This document shows positions 54,180 to 64,000 of a stretch of 64,000 bases of DNA, piece after piece. The position numbers and the translations under genes were made by a program. Positions within the stretch are counted from its first letter, which is position 1, and each line of letters opens with the position of its first letter. The notes beneath the pieces are model-generated. The model was not told the DNA's origin, ran no database searches, and saw nothing but the letters and a program-made list of their open reading frames with translations. The stretch is from Engraulis encrasicolus (lineage: Eukaryota; Chordata; Actinopteri; Clupeiformes; Engraulidae). The stretch is taken from contig NC_085861.1 of the NCBI RefSeq assembly GCF_034702125.1, positions 4,017,645 to 4,081,644 of the forward strand, read 5' to 3'.

Positions 54180-55455
54180 AAAGATAAAAGAATAATAAAT
54201 AATAAAAGAATAACACATTGAACATTTAACATTTACCTTAAATAAATACCTTTAAAGGCAGATACTTTAAAAAACTAGTGAAAAATTAAAGCAAAAGCGT
54301 TTTGAAAACCTGATTTTGAAAATGCAGAATATGTTGTTGATGGTTATATATTCATGTAGATAAAGATGTGTAGTTTTCAGGCATGTAAAAATACAGGCTC
54401 CAAAAAGGCATTTTTAACACATTTACATGTTTACCTTCACACCTAGATTTTCGTCAACTCCGTCAGACACAAGAAAAGTTCATAATTAAATTATTATAAT
54501 AGTCCAACAAGAATCTTTAGCTCTGATTTGTATTGTAATGATACTTAGTTACGTAGATGTACAATAATATCTAATATATATATTTATATATATTTTAATT
54601 TAACCCTATCCAGAACGGGGGGGGGGGGGGGGGGGGGGGGGGGAGGGGGATGGCTAAAAGTGCCCGCACCAACATTGATGTTGTTTAATTCCATAACGAC
54701 TTAAGCTATGACTACGAAACTTTGTGACTTTTCCTAACATTTAGTTGGCTACAGTTAGGTACCGAAAGATTAGGTTTATCATTTTTGCTGTTGCCATGGC
54801 AACGGTTTTCTGACAGGTATATCTGACCAAAAATCACTTTACCATATCTATGATGCCATATATTTTCACATTGTTTTGTTATTTCCATTAGCATCAGACA
54901 ACTTTGTGAGCATTTAAGTGGTTTGAAGCAGAAAATCATTAAAATTTAAGTGCATTACCTAAATTAGTTGGAAAATCCATTATGGCGAGATTTTGGGCAG
55001 AATAAGATAATGATGTCATAATGACGTCATAATACCAGATAATTACACAAAAATTATGTCATTCATAGATGTCCATATGAAGATCATCTCCCCCAAGTTT
55101 CGTAGTCATACTGTATTCCGTTCATGAGTTATGAGGGGGGGGGGGGGGTCAAAAGAGCCCCCCCCCCAGGAATGCCAAAAAAGCCCAGTCTGAATAGGGT
55201 AAGACTGTTATTAACACACAGAGTTCGAAATATTGGCATTTTCAGACTTTATCTTTTATTTTGCAATTGCAGCCATGAGGAAAACACCTAAAGTGGTTAA
55301 GATACATGGTTGTATACTTAGATCTAATGATCCTTTATTGCCTAAACAAAAAAAAAGTGATTTAAGAATTCACTTTTTCCCAGAAAATATTACAAAAACA
55401 CCTGAAAGTGTTGAGAAAAATCTTACGGAGTTCACAGAAAAACTGACGGAGTTGA
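54180..55455. repeat. AT-rich repeat with GTCAACTCCGTCAG words and poly(G) runs
   Basis: TTTTCGTCAACTCCGTCAGACAC (54441-54463) resembles 13988-14010, and GACGGAGTT(C/G)AC recurs at about 55430-55455. Poly(G) tracts lie at 54619-54642 and 55137-55149. No gene recognised. Confidence 0.5.
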
Positions 55456-55457
55456 CC

Positions 55458-56252
55458 AGCCAAAGCTAACATAGGGCTTTTGCTGTGGTCAATCCGGGCA
55501 TCGAATTAGCCAACCTTATAAACCTGTACTTTCCACCCATTTGCGGGTCTTAAAATTACTTAAATGTTCATTCCGTAGAGTCGCGGGGTTGTTGACATGT
55601 CATGTAAATCCAGGCACAGAGAAGTTTGATAGTGCACCATTTGTAACAACACCATTCTTACAGGGTGTCGCAAACGCAGATATCCAAGTGCAGAGATACA
55701 ATCTAAATTGCTTGTTTGAAATGTTTGATTACCATGTGACGGTAGGCTACCGAAAGGGCATCAAACTAGTGGGTCGCTAGGCAACAGTCAGGCAATTCAA
55801 GTGAATAGGCAGCGTTTCGTTGCCCTACCACGAAAAATGGGCAATAACGTGAATGCACCACGAAAATTAATCTATTTTTTTCGTGAATACTTCACGAAAT
55901 GAGTGAGATATGGTTGGCCTGCAGTCCATTAATTCAAAGGGAGTCTGCATCCACTCGTTGGCGCCCCTAGAGTGCAGTACCACCCGGAAAAGTAGTGAGT
56001 AGACAGACTGGACATACTTCTTTGTTGATTCTATCTCTGCTCTTGGATATCAGCGGTTGCGACACCCTGTAAGAATGGTGCACTATCAAACTTCTCTGTG
56101 CCTGGATTTACATGTCAACAACCCCGCGACTCTACGGAATGAACATTTAAGTAATTTTGAGGCCCGCAAATGGGTGGAAAGTATAGGTTTATAAGGATGG
56201 CTAATTTGATGCCCGTATTGACCACAGCAAAAGCCCTATGCTAGCATTGGCT
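55458..56252. mobile_element. 0.8-kb element with ~220-bp terminal inverted repeats
   Basis: It begins AGCCAAAGCTAACATAGGGC and ends with the complement of AGCCAATGCTAGCATAGGGC. The arms about 55458-55690 and 56040-56252 are near-complementary (GGGTGTCGCAAACGCAGATATCC / GGATATCAGCGGTTGCGACACCC). Noncoding; superfamily unknown. Confidence 0.85.
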
Positions 56253-56259
56253 AACTAGA

Positions 56260-57720
56260 GCTTGACTTCGGATTGCAGGGGACCTATGAGGGTGAGGTAG
56301 GTGGCAAAAGTTACCGCTCAGCATCACTAGTTAACACTACATAAGCCATTTCACGCCGGATTACCCCTTTAATATACATATAATATCCTAAGATAATCTT
56401 TCCTCCTGTTTCCACATTTGAAAAGTTTCATATTTGCATATTGAGCAGTTTGTGGTGAATTTGTCAACTCCATAAGATTTTGTATGTCAACTCCATAAGA
56501 AAATCTTATGGAGTTGACTCTTACGGAGTTGACTTGACAAATCAGCCTACTTTTCATAATAACACATGATTTTCTAACAGAAATCATCTGGTACATCAGT
56601 AGTTGCTTAAGGACTTGCCAATAAAGTTATTCTAAGCTTTTATTATACAAAATACTAAAATAACCTTTCTTTTTATGCATTATGGTGTTGACACATTATG
56701 GTTGTGACATAGGTGGTCTTCCTAAAGATGCATTGATAAAATCAAATATTAAATGTGACCTTAACAGAACAGTGTCTCTATGGCATGTATACCAAACAGA
56801 AAGTAGTACCAGGCTGCTTAGAAAGTATATGAAAAGGTTTATACAACTTTTTACATACATGTAGTTTGATTAATTATCCAAAAACGTTGTTGTCAGTAGC
56901 TATGATGTTTGTTATATTTCATTTTAACCAATTATTATGGTATTGTCAAATTCTAAATCCTGCTTTCGGACATGGTGTTGTGAAGGTACTGATGACAGAC
57001 TGTGTTGGAGCCATTTTGGGTTTTTGTTTACTGAGTGGAAGGTGAAATGATGCCTATGATTGTTATTGTTTTGAAATGCTAATTTATGTTCAGAAAGTGC
57101 TAAATTTAGGTTAAGAAATGGCATACGTGTCTTATTTCCTTTGATTTTGTACAGCTGTTCCTAATTACCTCACTATCTGTCACGTGACGGGACACACCCC
57201 CTTTGACGTGCCGCTGGCACTTTAATTAGTCCACTCAATTGTGTGTTCGACAGGTAGGATGGTAAGGAGGAACAGTTTTAGACCACAAATTTACCTTAGA
57301 TAAAAGGCTGTATATTTGGTTTATTTGGAACAGCATTTTGATTTGACAAGTCAACCGGACCGTTTGAATAAAGCATCAACATCTCTTTAATTCAACTCTC
57401 TGTGCGTGCTTGAAACCTTGGATTGTGCGTCGGAACAATTTGCCACCTGCCTCACTTGGCGTTTGGTTAAAGCGCCATTACAGACTGCAATGTGTAAAAT
57501 AAAAAAAATAAAACTATATGAATATGAAATCATATGTTATTGTACAAAACTTCTTCTTCTATCATTCCAGCTAATTTTGTTGCAATTTTTAATTACATTT
57601 TAAGCACAAACATGAGTTTTATCTCCCGGACATGTTTTGTCCCATCTCTCAAGAATCCCTGTTTCATTATTACTTCAGTAATATTTAATTAAATTTATCA
57701 TACTCATACTCCAGTAAATA
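56260..57720. other. No recognised gene; AT-rich with TTATGGAGTTGAC motifs
   Basis: A palindrome CTCCATAAGATTTT.../...AAAATCTTATGGAG lies at 56470-56513. A segment at 57180-57420 has AATAAAGC and could be LTR-like, but no paired ends were found. Confidence 0.35.
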
Positions 57721-57929
57721 GGGGCCTATGCTGTACTTTTTTTCCAACACTAGGTATAAACAGGCCGCATAAAATGCACAATTTTAATGCTGTGATGAGT
57801 ACCTGGTATCCTCTACAGATGTAGTGTCTGTAGTAGCTGTAGCTGTAGTTGTAGTCCCCAGGTCAACAAAATGTGTACTTTAAATATATTTAATTTTCTG
57901 AAAGTATATTTTAAGTACACTCTATTTAT

Positions 57930-59185
57930 CAAGTACAGTACTTAAGTATGGTATTTAAAAATATACTTATAGTTTAGTGTATTTTAAATATATTTTAAAA
58001 TCATTTGTATTATTAAAGTTATGTACTTAAATATAGTTTTATAGAATATACTGTTAGTGTATTGTATTTTAAATGTATTTTAAGTATATTTGTATTTGAA
58101 AAGTAATGTGCTAAGTGTAGCATTATAAAGTATACTATTAGTGTATTATATTTTAAGTGTATTTGAAGTACATTTGTATTTTAAAAGTAATGTGCTAAAG
58201 TGTAGCATTATACAGTGTACTTTTAGTGTATTATATTTTAAGTGTATTTTAAGTATCTTTGTATTTTAAAAGTTATGTACTTAAGTGTAGTATTATAAAG
58301 TACACTATTAGTGTATTGTATTTAAATGTATTGTAAGTACATTTGTATTTTAAAAGTAATGTGCTAAAGTGTAGTATTGTCAAATATACTATTAGTATAT
58401 TGTATTTTAAGTCTATTTTAAGTACATTTGTATTTTAAAAGTAATGTGCTAAAGTGTATCATTATACAGTATACTGTTAGTGTATTATATTTTAAGTGTA
58501 TTTTAAGTATCTTTGTATTTTAAAAGTCATGTACTTAAGTGTAGTATTATGAAATACACTATTAGTGTATTGTATTTAAATGTATTTTAAGTACATTTGT
58601 ATTTTAAAAGTAATGGGCTAAAGCAGGGGTGCCCAACCAGTCGATCGCGAGCTACCAGTCGATCTCGAGGGGAGTGGCAGTCGATCGCGAGACATGTAAT
58701 GTGACAGGGAAAATATTGTCTTTCAAAAGTAGGCTATGTAACAAGCTGCTGGTACTGTATTGGTTAGATAATTAGTCCCACGGTAACACAAAATGAGGGG
58801 AAAGCATTAGGAAGTGACCTTCAGGGTATTGCGGTTGACTCATGTGTGCACACATGTAACATCGGATCAGTAACAGAACATGTGCGCAACGATGCGTTAT
58901 GACGCGGCGATGTGCGAGAATCTTCGTCCAAATCGCTAGTCGCATGCATCATCGCTAACTGCGTTTACATCGCGTGCCGCGTGTAAGGGAAATGTTAGTT
59001 GCTGACATGTATGGAATTCACTTCAATTTGTGCTGTTTCTTGCTCCAGTTGTGGACAAAACGATTCGATTGGACAAACTCACAATAGAAAGCCTTTCCTG
59101 TGCTACTGTCCCAGAGAGCTGAAAAAAAAACCTTCATAGAAGAAGTCATTCTTAACAGGGGTGTTAACCAATCCAATGAGTTCTC

Positions 59186-59236
<51 letters not shown>

Positions 59237-60085
59237 TAAAGTGAACTTAACTAGCCTACTATTTACCCATAACAAATGGTGAATTTCTGAGCCCTTTTTA
59301 ATTTGTAGCCTACCACTGAAGGCATGATGCTTCATCATATTTTAGAAATAGGCCCTTTGTGCCTACATATGCATTTTATATACCAAATGTTTATCATTTT
59401 GAAATTGTTTCAGTTGTTTATGACTTGTGTATGACTGAAATTATCTCTGCATACTATCAGTGCTGCAATTGCTTTGTAAACATAGGCTATTCAACACACT
59501 TTAAAAATGCACTGAAAAGATACGGCCATAGTAGCCTACTAAAAATATTTTGTGCATAATAATGGTGATTAATAAATGGTGATCTTAAATTTTCACACCG
59601 ACATCCTTAAATTTGACTTGGTAGATCACGGCAGACCATCAACTTCAAAAGTAGATCTCGGTTAAAAAAAGGTTGGGCACCCCTGGGCTAAAGTGTAGCA
59701 TTATAAAGTATACTATTAGTGTATTATATTTTAAGTGTATTTTCAGTATCTTTGTATTTTAAAAGTTATGTACTTAAGTGTAGTATTATAAAATACACTA
59801 TTAGTGTATTGTATTTAAATGTATTGTAAGTACATTTGTATTTTTAAAGTAATGTGCTTAAGTGTGGTACTGTTAAATATACTATTAGTATATTCAATGT
59901 TAAGTCTATTTTAAGTACATTTGTATTTTAAAAGTAATGTGTTAAAGTGTAGTATTATAAAATACACTATTAGTGTATTGTATTTAAATGTATTGTATTT
60001 GAAAACATACTATTAGTGTAGTATATTTTAAGTGTATTTTAAGTGTATTTGTATTTTAAAAGTAATGTGCTAAAGTTTGGTATTA
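57930..60085. repeat. ~84-bp minisatellite within the element
   Basis: The unit contains TTTGTATTTTAAAAGTAATGTGC then TAAAGTGTAG, a TATACTATTAGTGTATT block and TTTTAAGTGTATTTTAAGTA. About ten copies, split by the hAT at 58624-59685. Confidence 0.85.
58624..59685. mobile_element. 1.06-kb hAT-type element nested in the AT-rich element
   Basis: The ends CAGGGGTGCCCAACC and GGTTGGGCACCCCTG are perfect 15-bp inverted repeats. A perfect 8-bp duplication GGCTAAAG lies at 58616-58623 and 59686-59693. A (TC)n lies at 59189-59232. No transposase frame. Confidence 0.95.
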
Positions 60086-61059
60086 GAAAGAATATTTGAA
60101 ACGTACTTAAAGTTAAGTATGATTTTAGTATATTAAGTACACTTGTACAAAGTTTGATTTTAGTACCAAAAAGTCAACTTAAAATGTGTTAAAGCTCTAC
60201 TTAATTATATTTCAAGTTTATTTAAGTATACTATAAGTTGTCCCAAAATAACACAACTTAAGTATGTACTTCTGCAGCATGCTATAAAGTGCTTTCTTAT
60301 GACCTTGAAATAGATTTGTATACTTCAAATAGTTACACTTAGCTGCATGTTTAAGTACACATTAAACATCTTTTAAAGTGAATTAGAGTATATTTGAAAC
60401 GTACTTAAAGTTAAGTATGATTTTAGTATATTAAGTACACTTCTGCAAAGATTGATTTTAGTACCAAAAAGTCAGCTTAAAATGTGTTAAAGCTCTACTT
60501 AATAATACTTCAAGTGTATTTAAGTGTACTATAAGTTGTCCCAAAATTCATTCAGAAAAACATTCTTTAAATACACACTTTTGAAGTATATTTTAAATAC
60601 AAAAATACATACTTATTAAGTATATTAAGTACACTTTTTTCACCTGGGTACTTTTTTTTAACCATCCTTTTAGTGTATTTTAACCTAGGCTTATTTATTC
60701 ATTATGCTTTGTAACATTAAATAACCTTCCACCTTCCATTTTGTTAATGTATTTTCATGGTAAAAACACCATATTGAAGAGCACAAACAGATCTTAAAAA
60801 GGCATGTAAGGCCTTACCTATTAAACTTTTAAGCACAATACTGAAGTCTGTACTTAAGTTGTGTTATTAGTGTATTAAGTGCACTTTAAGTGTACTTTTT
60901 GGTGCACAAATTAAACATGCAAAAGTGTCTTTAATTCGATAAAAGCATACCACCACCAATGATTTCTAAGTATTATTATTAAGTATATAAAAGTATACCT
61001 AAAGTGTACTACTCAAGACTATTACTTCAAGAACGTAATTGTGCCAGTTGCAGAACAGG

Positions 61060-61245
61060 TAGTTGTGGTCTGGTGGTTAGAGTGCAGGTCTGTGGTTCAG
61101 TGAATTGTGGGTTCAAATCCTGGTTGAGACAGTGGTTGTTGTCTGAAGTGAGGGTGAAAGGAATGTTCATGTGAATGGCTGGTGATTGTGAACAAGACAA
61201 TGTACAATGGAAATGAGTAATTAGAAATTACATTGATGTTTTTTT
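61060..61245 (+). mobile_element. tRNA-derived SINE
   Basis: The A-box-like GTGGTCTGGTGGTTAGAGTGC is followed by the B box GGGTTCAAATCC (61119-61130). A tRNA-unrelated body and AT-rich tail follow. It is nested in the AT-rich element. Confidence 0.75.
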
Positions 61246-62284
61246 CATATACTTTTGAAATATATTTAAAGTGTACTTAAAATAAATATATTTGAAATGT
61301 GCTTAAAGTAAAATCTACTTGTAGTATACTTAAAATACATTTAGAGTCAGTACACTTAAAATGTACTTAAAGCGATTTTTGCTAATGTATTTGAAATGTA
61401 CTTAAAGTAAAGTATGCTTTAGTACATTAAGTGTATTTGTACAAAGTTTGATTTTAGTACAAAAAAATCAACTTCAAATGTGTTTAAGCTCTACTTAATT
61501 ATATTTCAAGTGTATTTAAGTATACTATAAGTTGTCCCAAAATAACACAACTTCAGTATGTACTTCTGCAGTATACTATAAAGTACTTTCTCATGACATT
61601 GAAATAGATTTCTAATGTACTTAAAATGCACTTATCCGCATGCTAAAGTTCACATTAAACACATTTTAAAGTGACTTGGTTAGTATACTTATAATGTACT
61701 TAAAGTTAAATATATTTTTAGTATATTAAGTACACTTATACAAAGTGTTTAAGCTCTACTTAATTATATTTCAAGTACATTTAAGTATACTATAAGTTGT
61801 CCCAAAATAACATTCTTTAAATACACACTTTTGAAGTACACTTTAAATACAATAAAACGTACTTATTAAGTATATATTAAGTACACTTTTTTTTTACTTG
61901 GGAGTCACGGCAGTCATAGTAGAAGATGCCGCCGATGAAAACGAAATCAATACTGTGCAGAATGATGGCAATCCCTGCAGCGATGGTGCTGAAGATGTTC
62001 ATCCCCAGTGATGCTCTGACCTGCGTGAACACATGACCTTTATTATGAAACAGAGTTAATGGCATTTGGATTATACAATGTGGACCGCCTCACAGTAGCC
62101 TATATGAACACTGTACAGTATAGAAGTGAAGAGATGACATCGGATCAGCCACAGTAGTAGTATGAAGTCACTATCATGTTAATTGCCAAAGACCACCAAT
62201 AGTTTATTGATTATATTTAAAATTTATTTTTAATGTACAATTAAAACGAATAAAAAATATGAAACAGTAAACATACTGTATGTA

Positions 62285-62615
62285 TAGAGGCTTCAGTGAC
62301 ACTTTATAATATTGTCTGCTTATAAAGACTTAGTAAATAATCAACTAATGATAAACAAAACATTAACACATTTGTTTTATTATTAACTAAATTCCATTCA
62401 TGCTGTATAAAATATCTACAAATAATATGTTCAATATTTTGCTAACCTTATGACAGAGTATTTTTTATTCATTTACAAACAATTTGTAAATGTTTGATAA
62501 GATAAACATAACATTTCTCAGTCGTTTAAAAAAATAATATAATGTTTTGTTCCTCCTTTGTTCATTGTCTTCTAAGTGTTATTAATGCTTTATAAGCATA
62601 TAAAGTGTTCCCGAA
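62285..62615. mobile_element. MITE-like AT-rich element (ACACTTTATA ends)
   Basis: TGACACTTTATAATATTG at the left and GCATATAAAGTGTTCC at the right are inverted. AT-rich and noncoding. The region at 2115-2330 (GGTAACACTTTCTATGAAG) resembles it. Confidence 0.5.
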
Positions 62616-62884
62616 ACTTCTATTGTACACATATTATTAGAAATTGAAATAGTAGGGTTAGACCGTCTGAAATACTCACCAAGCACAAATTCGGGGACTT
62701 ACTGACTCCCACAGTGAGTCCACCTGCGACCATGTACTGAAATGAAAAACAGAACATTATTTCAATTTATTAGCCAAGCAAAACAGAATGAATAGAATTT
62801 CCAATGCCCGTCCCTAGATTCACACTTTTGTTTTGTTATTTCTATGCTTTTGTGACACTATGGCTGGATTTGAAACAGAAGGCA

Positions 62885-63370
62885 GTGACTCGATGACCCC
62901 CCCCCCCAGAGCCATACAGAGAACAGAGTTACGCGATTGGAGGACCAAGAATTAAATTGCAGCCCCGCCTTTCAACGAGATAAGGTTGTGCCTAAAGCGG
63001 CTGTCTTCCCATAGACTCAACATAGAACCACCACATTAACAGCCAAAAATAAGGACTAACGAACTATACTGCGGGGTAATCACCACAAATATGTAAACTA
63101 TCAACTGTCTCGGTGGTGATAATCACAACAGTTTTACCACCTGTGATGTTTATCTGAAGTTATTACTACGAACAACAAGTCTTGTCATATTCCCTGCATT
63201 GCATCGCATTGCATTTGCTGTGTTCTACGCCCACTACTAGGCACTAACATTCACAACGTTGAGCAGTACTGAGAAGCTAAAACAGCTAATTTTGCTAATG
63301 AGGAAGTCGGCCCTAGCACACAGCGGAGATTGCCTGACTCTGTTCTCTGTATGGCTCTGTCCCCCCCTAC
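62885..63370. mobile_element. Element with inverted ends CCCCAGAGCCATACAGAGAACAG
   Basis: 62890-62920 and 63338-63366 are complementary over about 28 bp (AGAGCCATACAGAGAACAGAGT / ACTCTGTTCTCTGTATGGCTCT). No coding frame. The flanks are C-rich and no duplication was resolved. Confidence 0.65.
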
Positions 63371-64000
63371 ATAAACAGGTCTCTGATCACATAGGCCTAT
63401 GTAAGTTAGCTGATGAAGCGGCCCTTACGAATGGCACTAACGAGTGCGCTGCTCTTTGCATTTGATGTTATGGCGATTCTATCAGCACAAATAGACCCAG
63501 TGCGAAATGAGCGAGGCGAGCAACAGAAGTAATTGACTTTGTATTGAGTCACGCGACAACAGCGTTTCTGGAGACTAGAGGCGATTCGTGCGACGAGAGC
63601 GACAGTTTGAAGTTGAAATCCTTTCAACTTTCTATGACGCGGTTTGGCGACCAGCAGCGACAGCCAATGACTGTATAGAGGTCAGTGACCACAGCCAATG
63701 GGAATGTTTGAATGTTTTGCCTTCTGCCTGTATGGACATACTCTAGTCTCTTCAATCACTAGTATCGCTTGCTGCTGCTTGCGGTATGGCGGCGGGAGTT
63801 ATGTTCAACATATTAGTGCTTATCTTACGCAGGCTATTTGAGCGGTGAATGGCTGCCAGACGGTGGAATCGTAAAATAGGCTATAAATAGATCTAGCGAC
63901 CAGATATATATAGATACTACAGTGTTGATTTTTTCCTTCGATTAGATTTCCACGAATGTCCGTGGACGTCGGCGCCGGTGTGCGGGGTTGTATTGACAAG
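63370..64000. other. No recognised gene
   Basis: GCGA-rich sequence (GCGACGAGAGCGACAG, GCGACCAGCAGCGACAG) with AATGGGAATGTTTGAATG, probably a dispersed repeat related to the window start and 42110-42475. The MS4A TM1 and start exons were looked for and not seen. Confidence 0.4.

Larger units (their letters stand above)
57857..61902. mobile_element. 4-kb AT-rich element of AAGTACACTT repeats inside an MS4A exon
   Basis: The ends CCCAGGTCAACAAAATGTGTACTT and the complement of CCCAAGTAAAAAAAAAGTGTACTT are terminal inverted repeats. The 4-bp duplication AGTC lies at 57853-57856 and 61903-61906. Deleting the element and one AGTC rejoins an open MS4A exon of 168 nt. The left half is an ~84-bp minisatellite. 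The right half holds ~300-bp repeats (CTATAAGTTGTCCCAAAAT). A second terminus (TTTTTTCACCTGGG) lies at 60648, so two copies may be joined. No transposase frame; superfamily unknown. Confidence 0.85.
50290..62736 (-). pseudogene. MS4A-like gene copy B, interrupted and 5'-incomplete
   Basis: The exons seen are 62736-62680 (TM2 second half), 62020-61907 plus 57852-57803 (TM3 exon, split by a 4-kb insertion at 57857-61902), 54017-53901 (TM4, GIAGVMLVLSLLQFSVSICV), 53786-53712, 52835-52763 and 50343-50290. They match copy A exon by exon. The exons for the start codon and TM1 are not found up to 64000, so they lie outside the window or are lost. The insertion puts a stop soon after YYDCRD. Exon 52763-52835 is 73 nt against 78 in copy A, shifting the last exon's frame. 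The last exon read in the copy A frame still ends properly (EPPAYSKR, stop). It is probably a recent pseudogene or a polymorphic insertion allele. Confidence 0.78.

Noticed and set aside
61060..61135. Functional tRNA gene
   Set aside because: The A and B boxes are present but acceptor and anticodon stems do not pair and a SINE body follows; called a SINE.

Overview
The window looks like a teleost fish chromosome segment, and everything in it is eukaryotic. It has small coding exons with GT/AG borders, long introns, dinucleotide microsatellites of more than 100 bp, and tRNA-derived SINEs. It also has an L2/CR1-Rex1-type LINE, many hAT, piggyBac-like and unclassified terminal-inverted-repeat elements, and solo LTRs. 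The gene families (TRIM with PRY-SPRY, tandem MS4A genes) fit a bony fish. The species cannot be named. The palindromic word TAGGCCTA is strikingly overrepresented. No operons, CRISPR arrays or prokaryotic genes are present.

Region 1 (1-6.4 kb) is intergenic and made mostly of mobile-element debris. Region 2 (6.4-12.7 kb) holds an array of short exons, six on the minus strand and two on the plus strand. Each encodes a ~15-residue motif of the form hydrophobic-N-x-P-x3-G-N-x-V-G-G-x-hydrophobic. Several exons are symmetric phase 1-1 cassettes. A 5'-truncated LINE (8764-11855) sits inside the array. I do not recognise the gene; it is the best candidate here for an undescribed system. Region 3 (12.7-19 kb) is mobile elements and low-complexity sequence, including an unidentified repeat with a recurrent GACGGTGGTGAC word.

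Region 4 (19.5-30.55 kb, minus strand) is a TRIM E3 ligase gene (RING, B-box 2, coiled coil, PRY-SPRY). Nine exons can be placed base by base; all splice phases agree, giving an open frame of 538 codons. The PRY-SPRY, normally one exon in this family, is split into four. One of its introns holds a 5.5-kb long-inverted-repeat element. The 5' splice site at the PRY exon has been copied about eleven more times in a minisatellite that grew from a transposon/splice-site junction. Another element inserted at the TTAA that contains the stop codon.

Region 5 (35.5-62.7 kb, minus strand) holds two tandem MS4A-like (four-transmembrane, CD20-like) genes. Copy A (45.2 to 35.5 kb) is nearly complete: 259 codons if the intact one of two tandem C-terminal exons is used. 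Copy B (62.7 to 50.3 kb) is damaged. A 4-kb AT-rich element with a 4-bp target-site duplication interrupts its third transmembrane exon, a C-terminal exon is frameshifted, and its first exons are not in the window. Comparing A and B gives empty sites for some insertions. The rest of the window is transposon remains, satellites and unassigned sequence.
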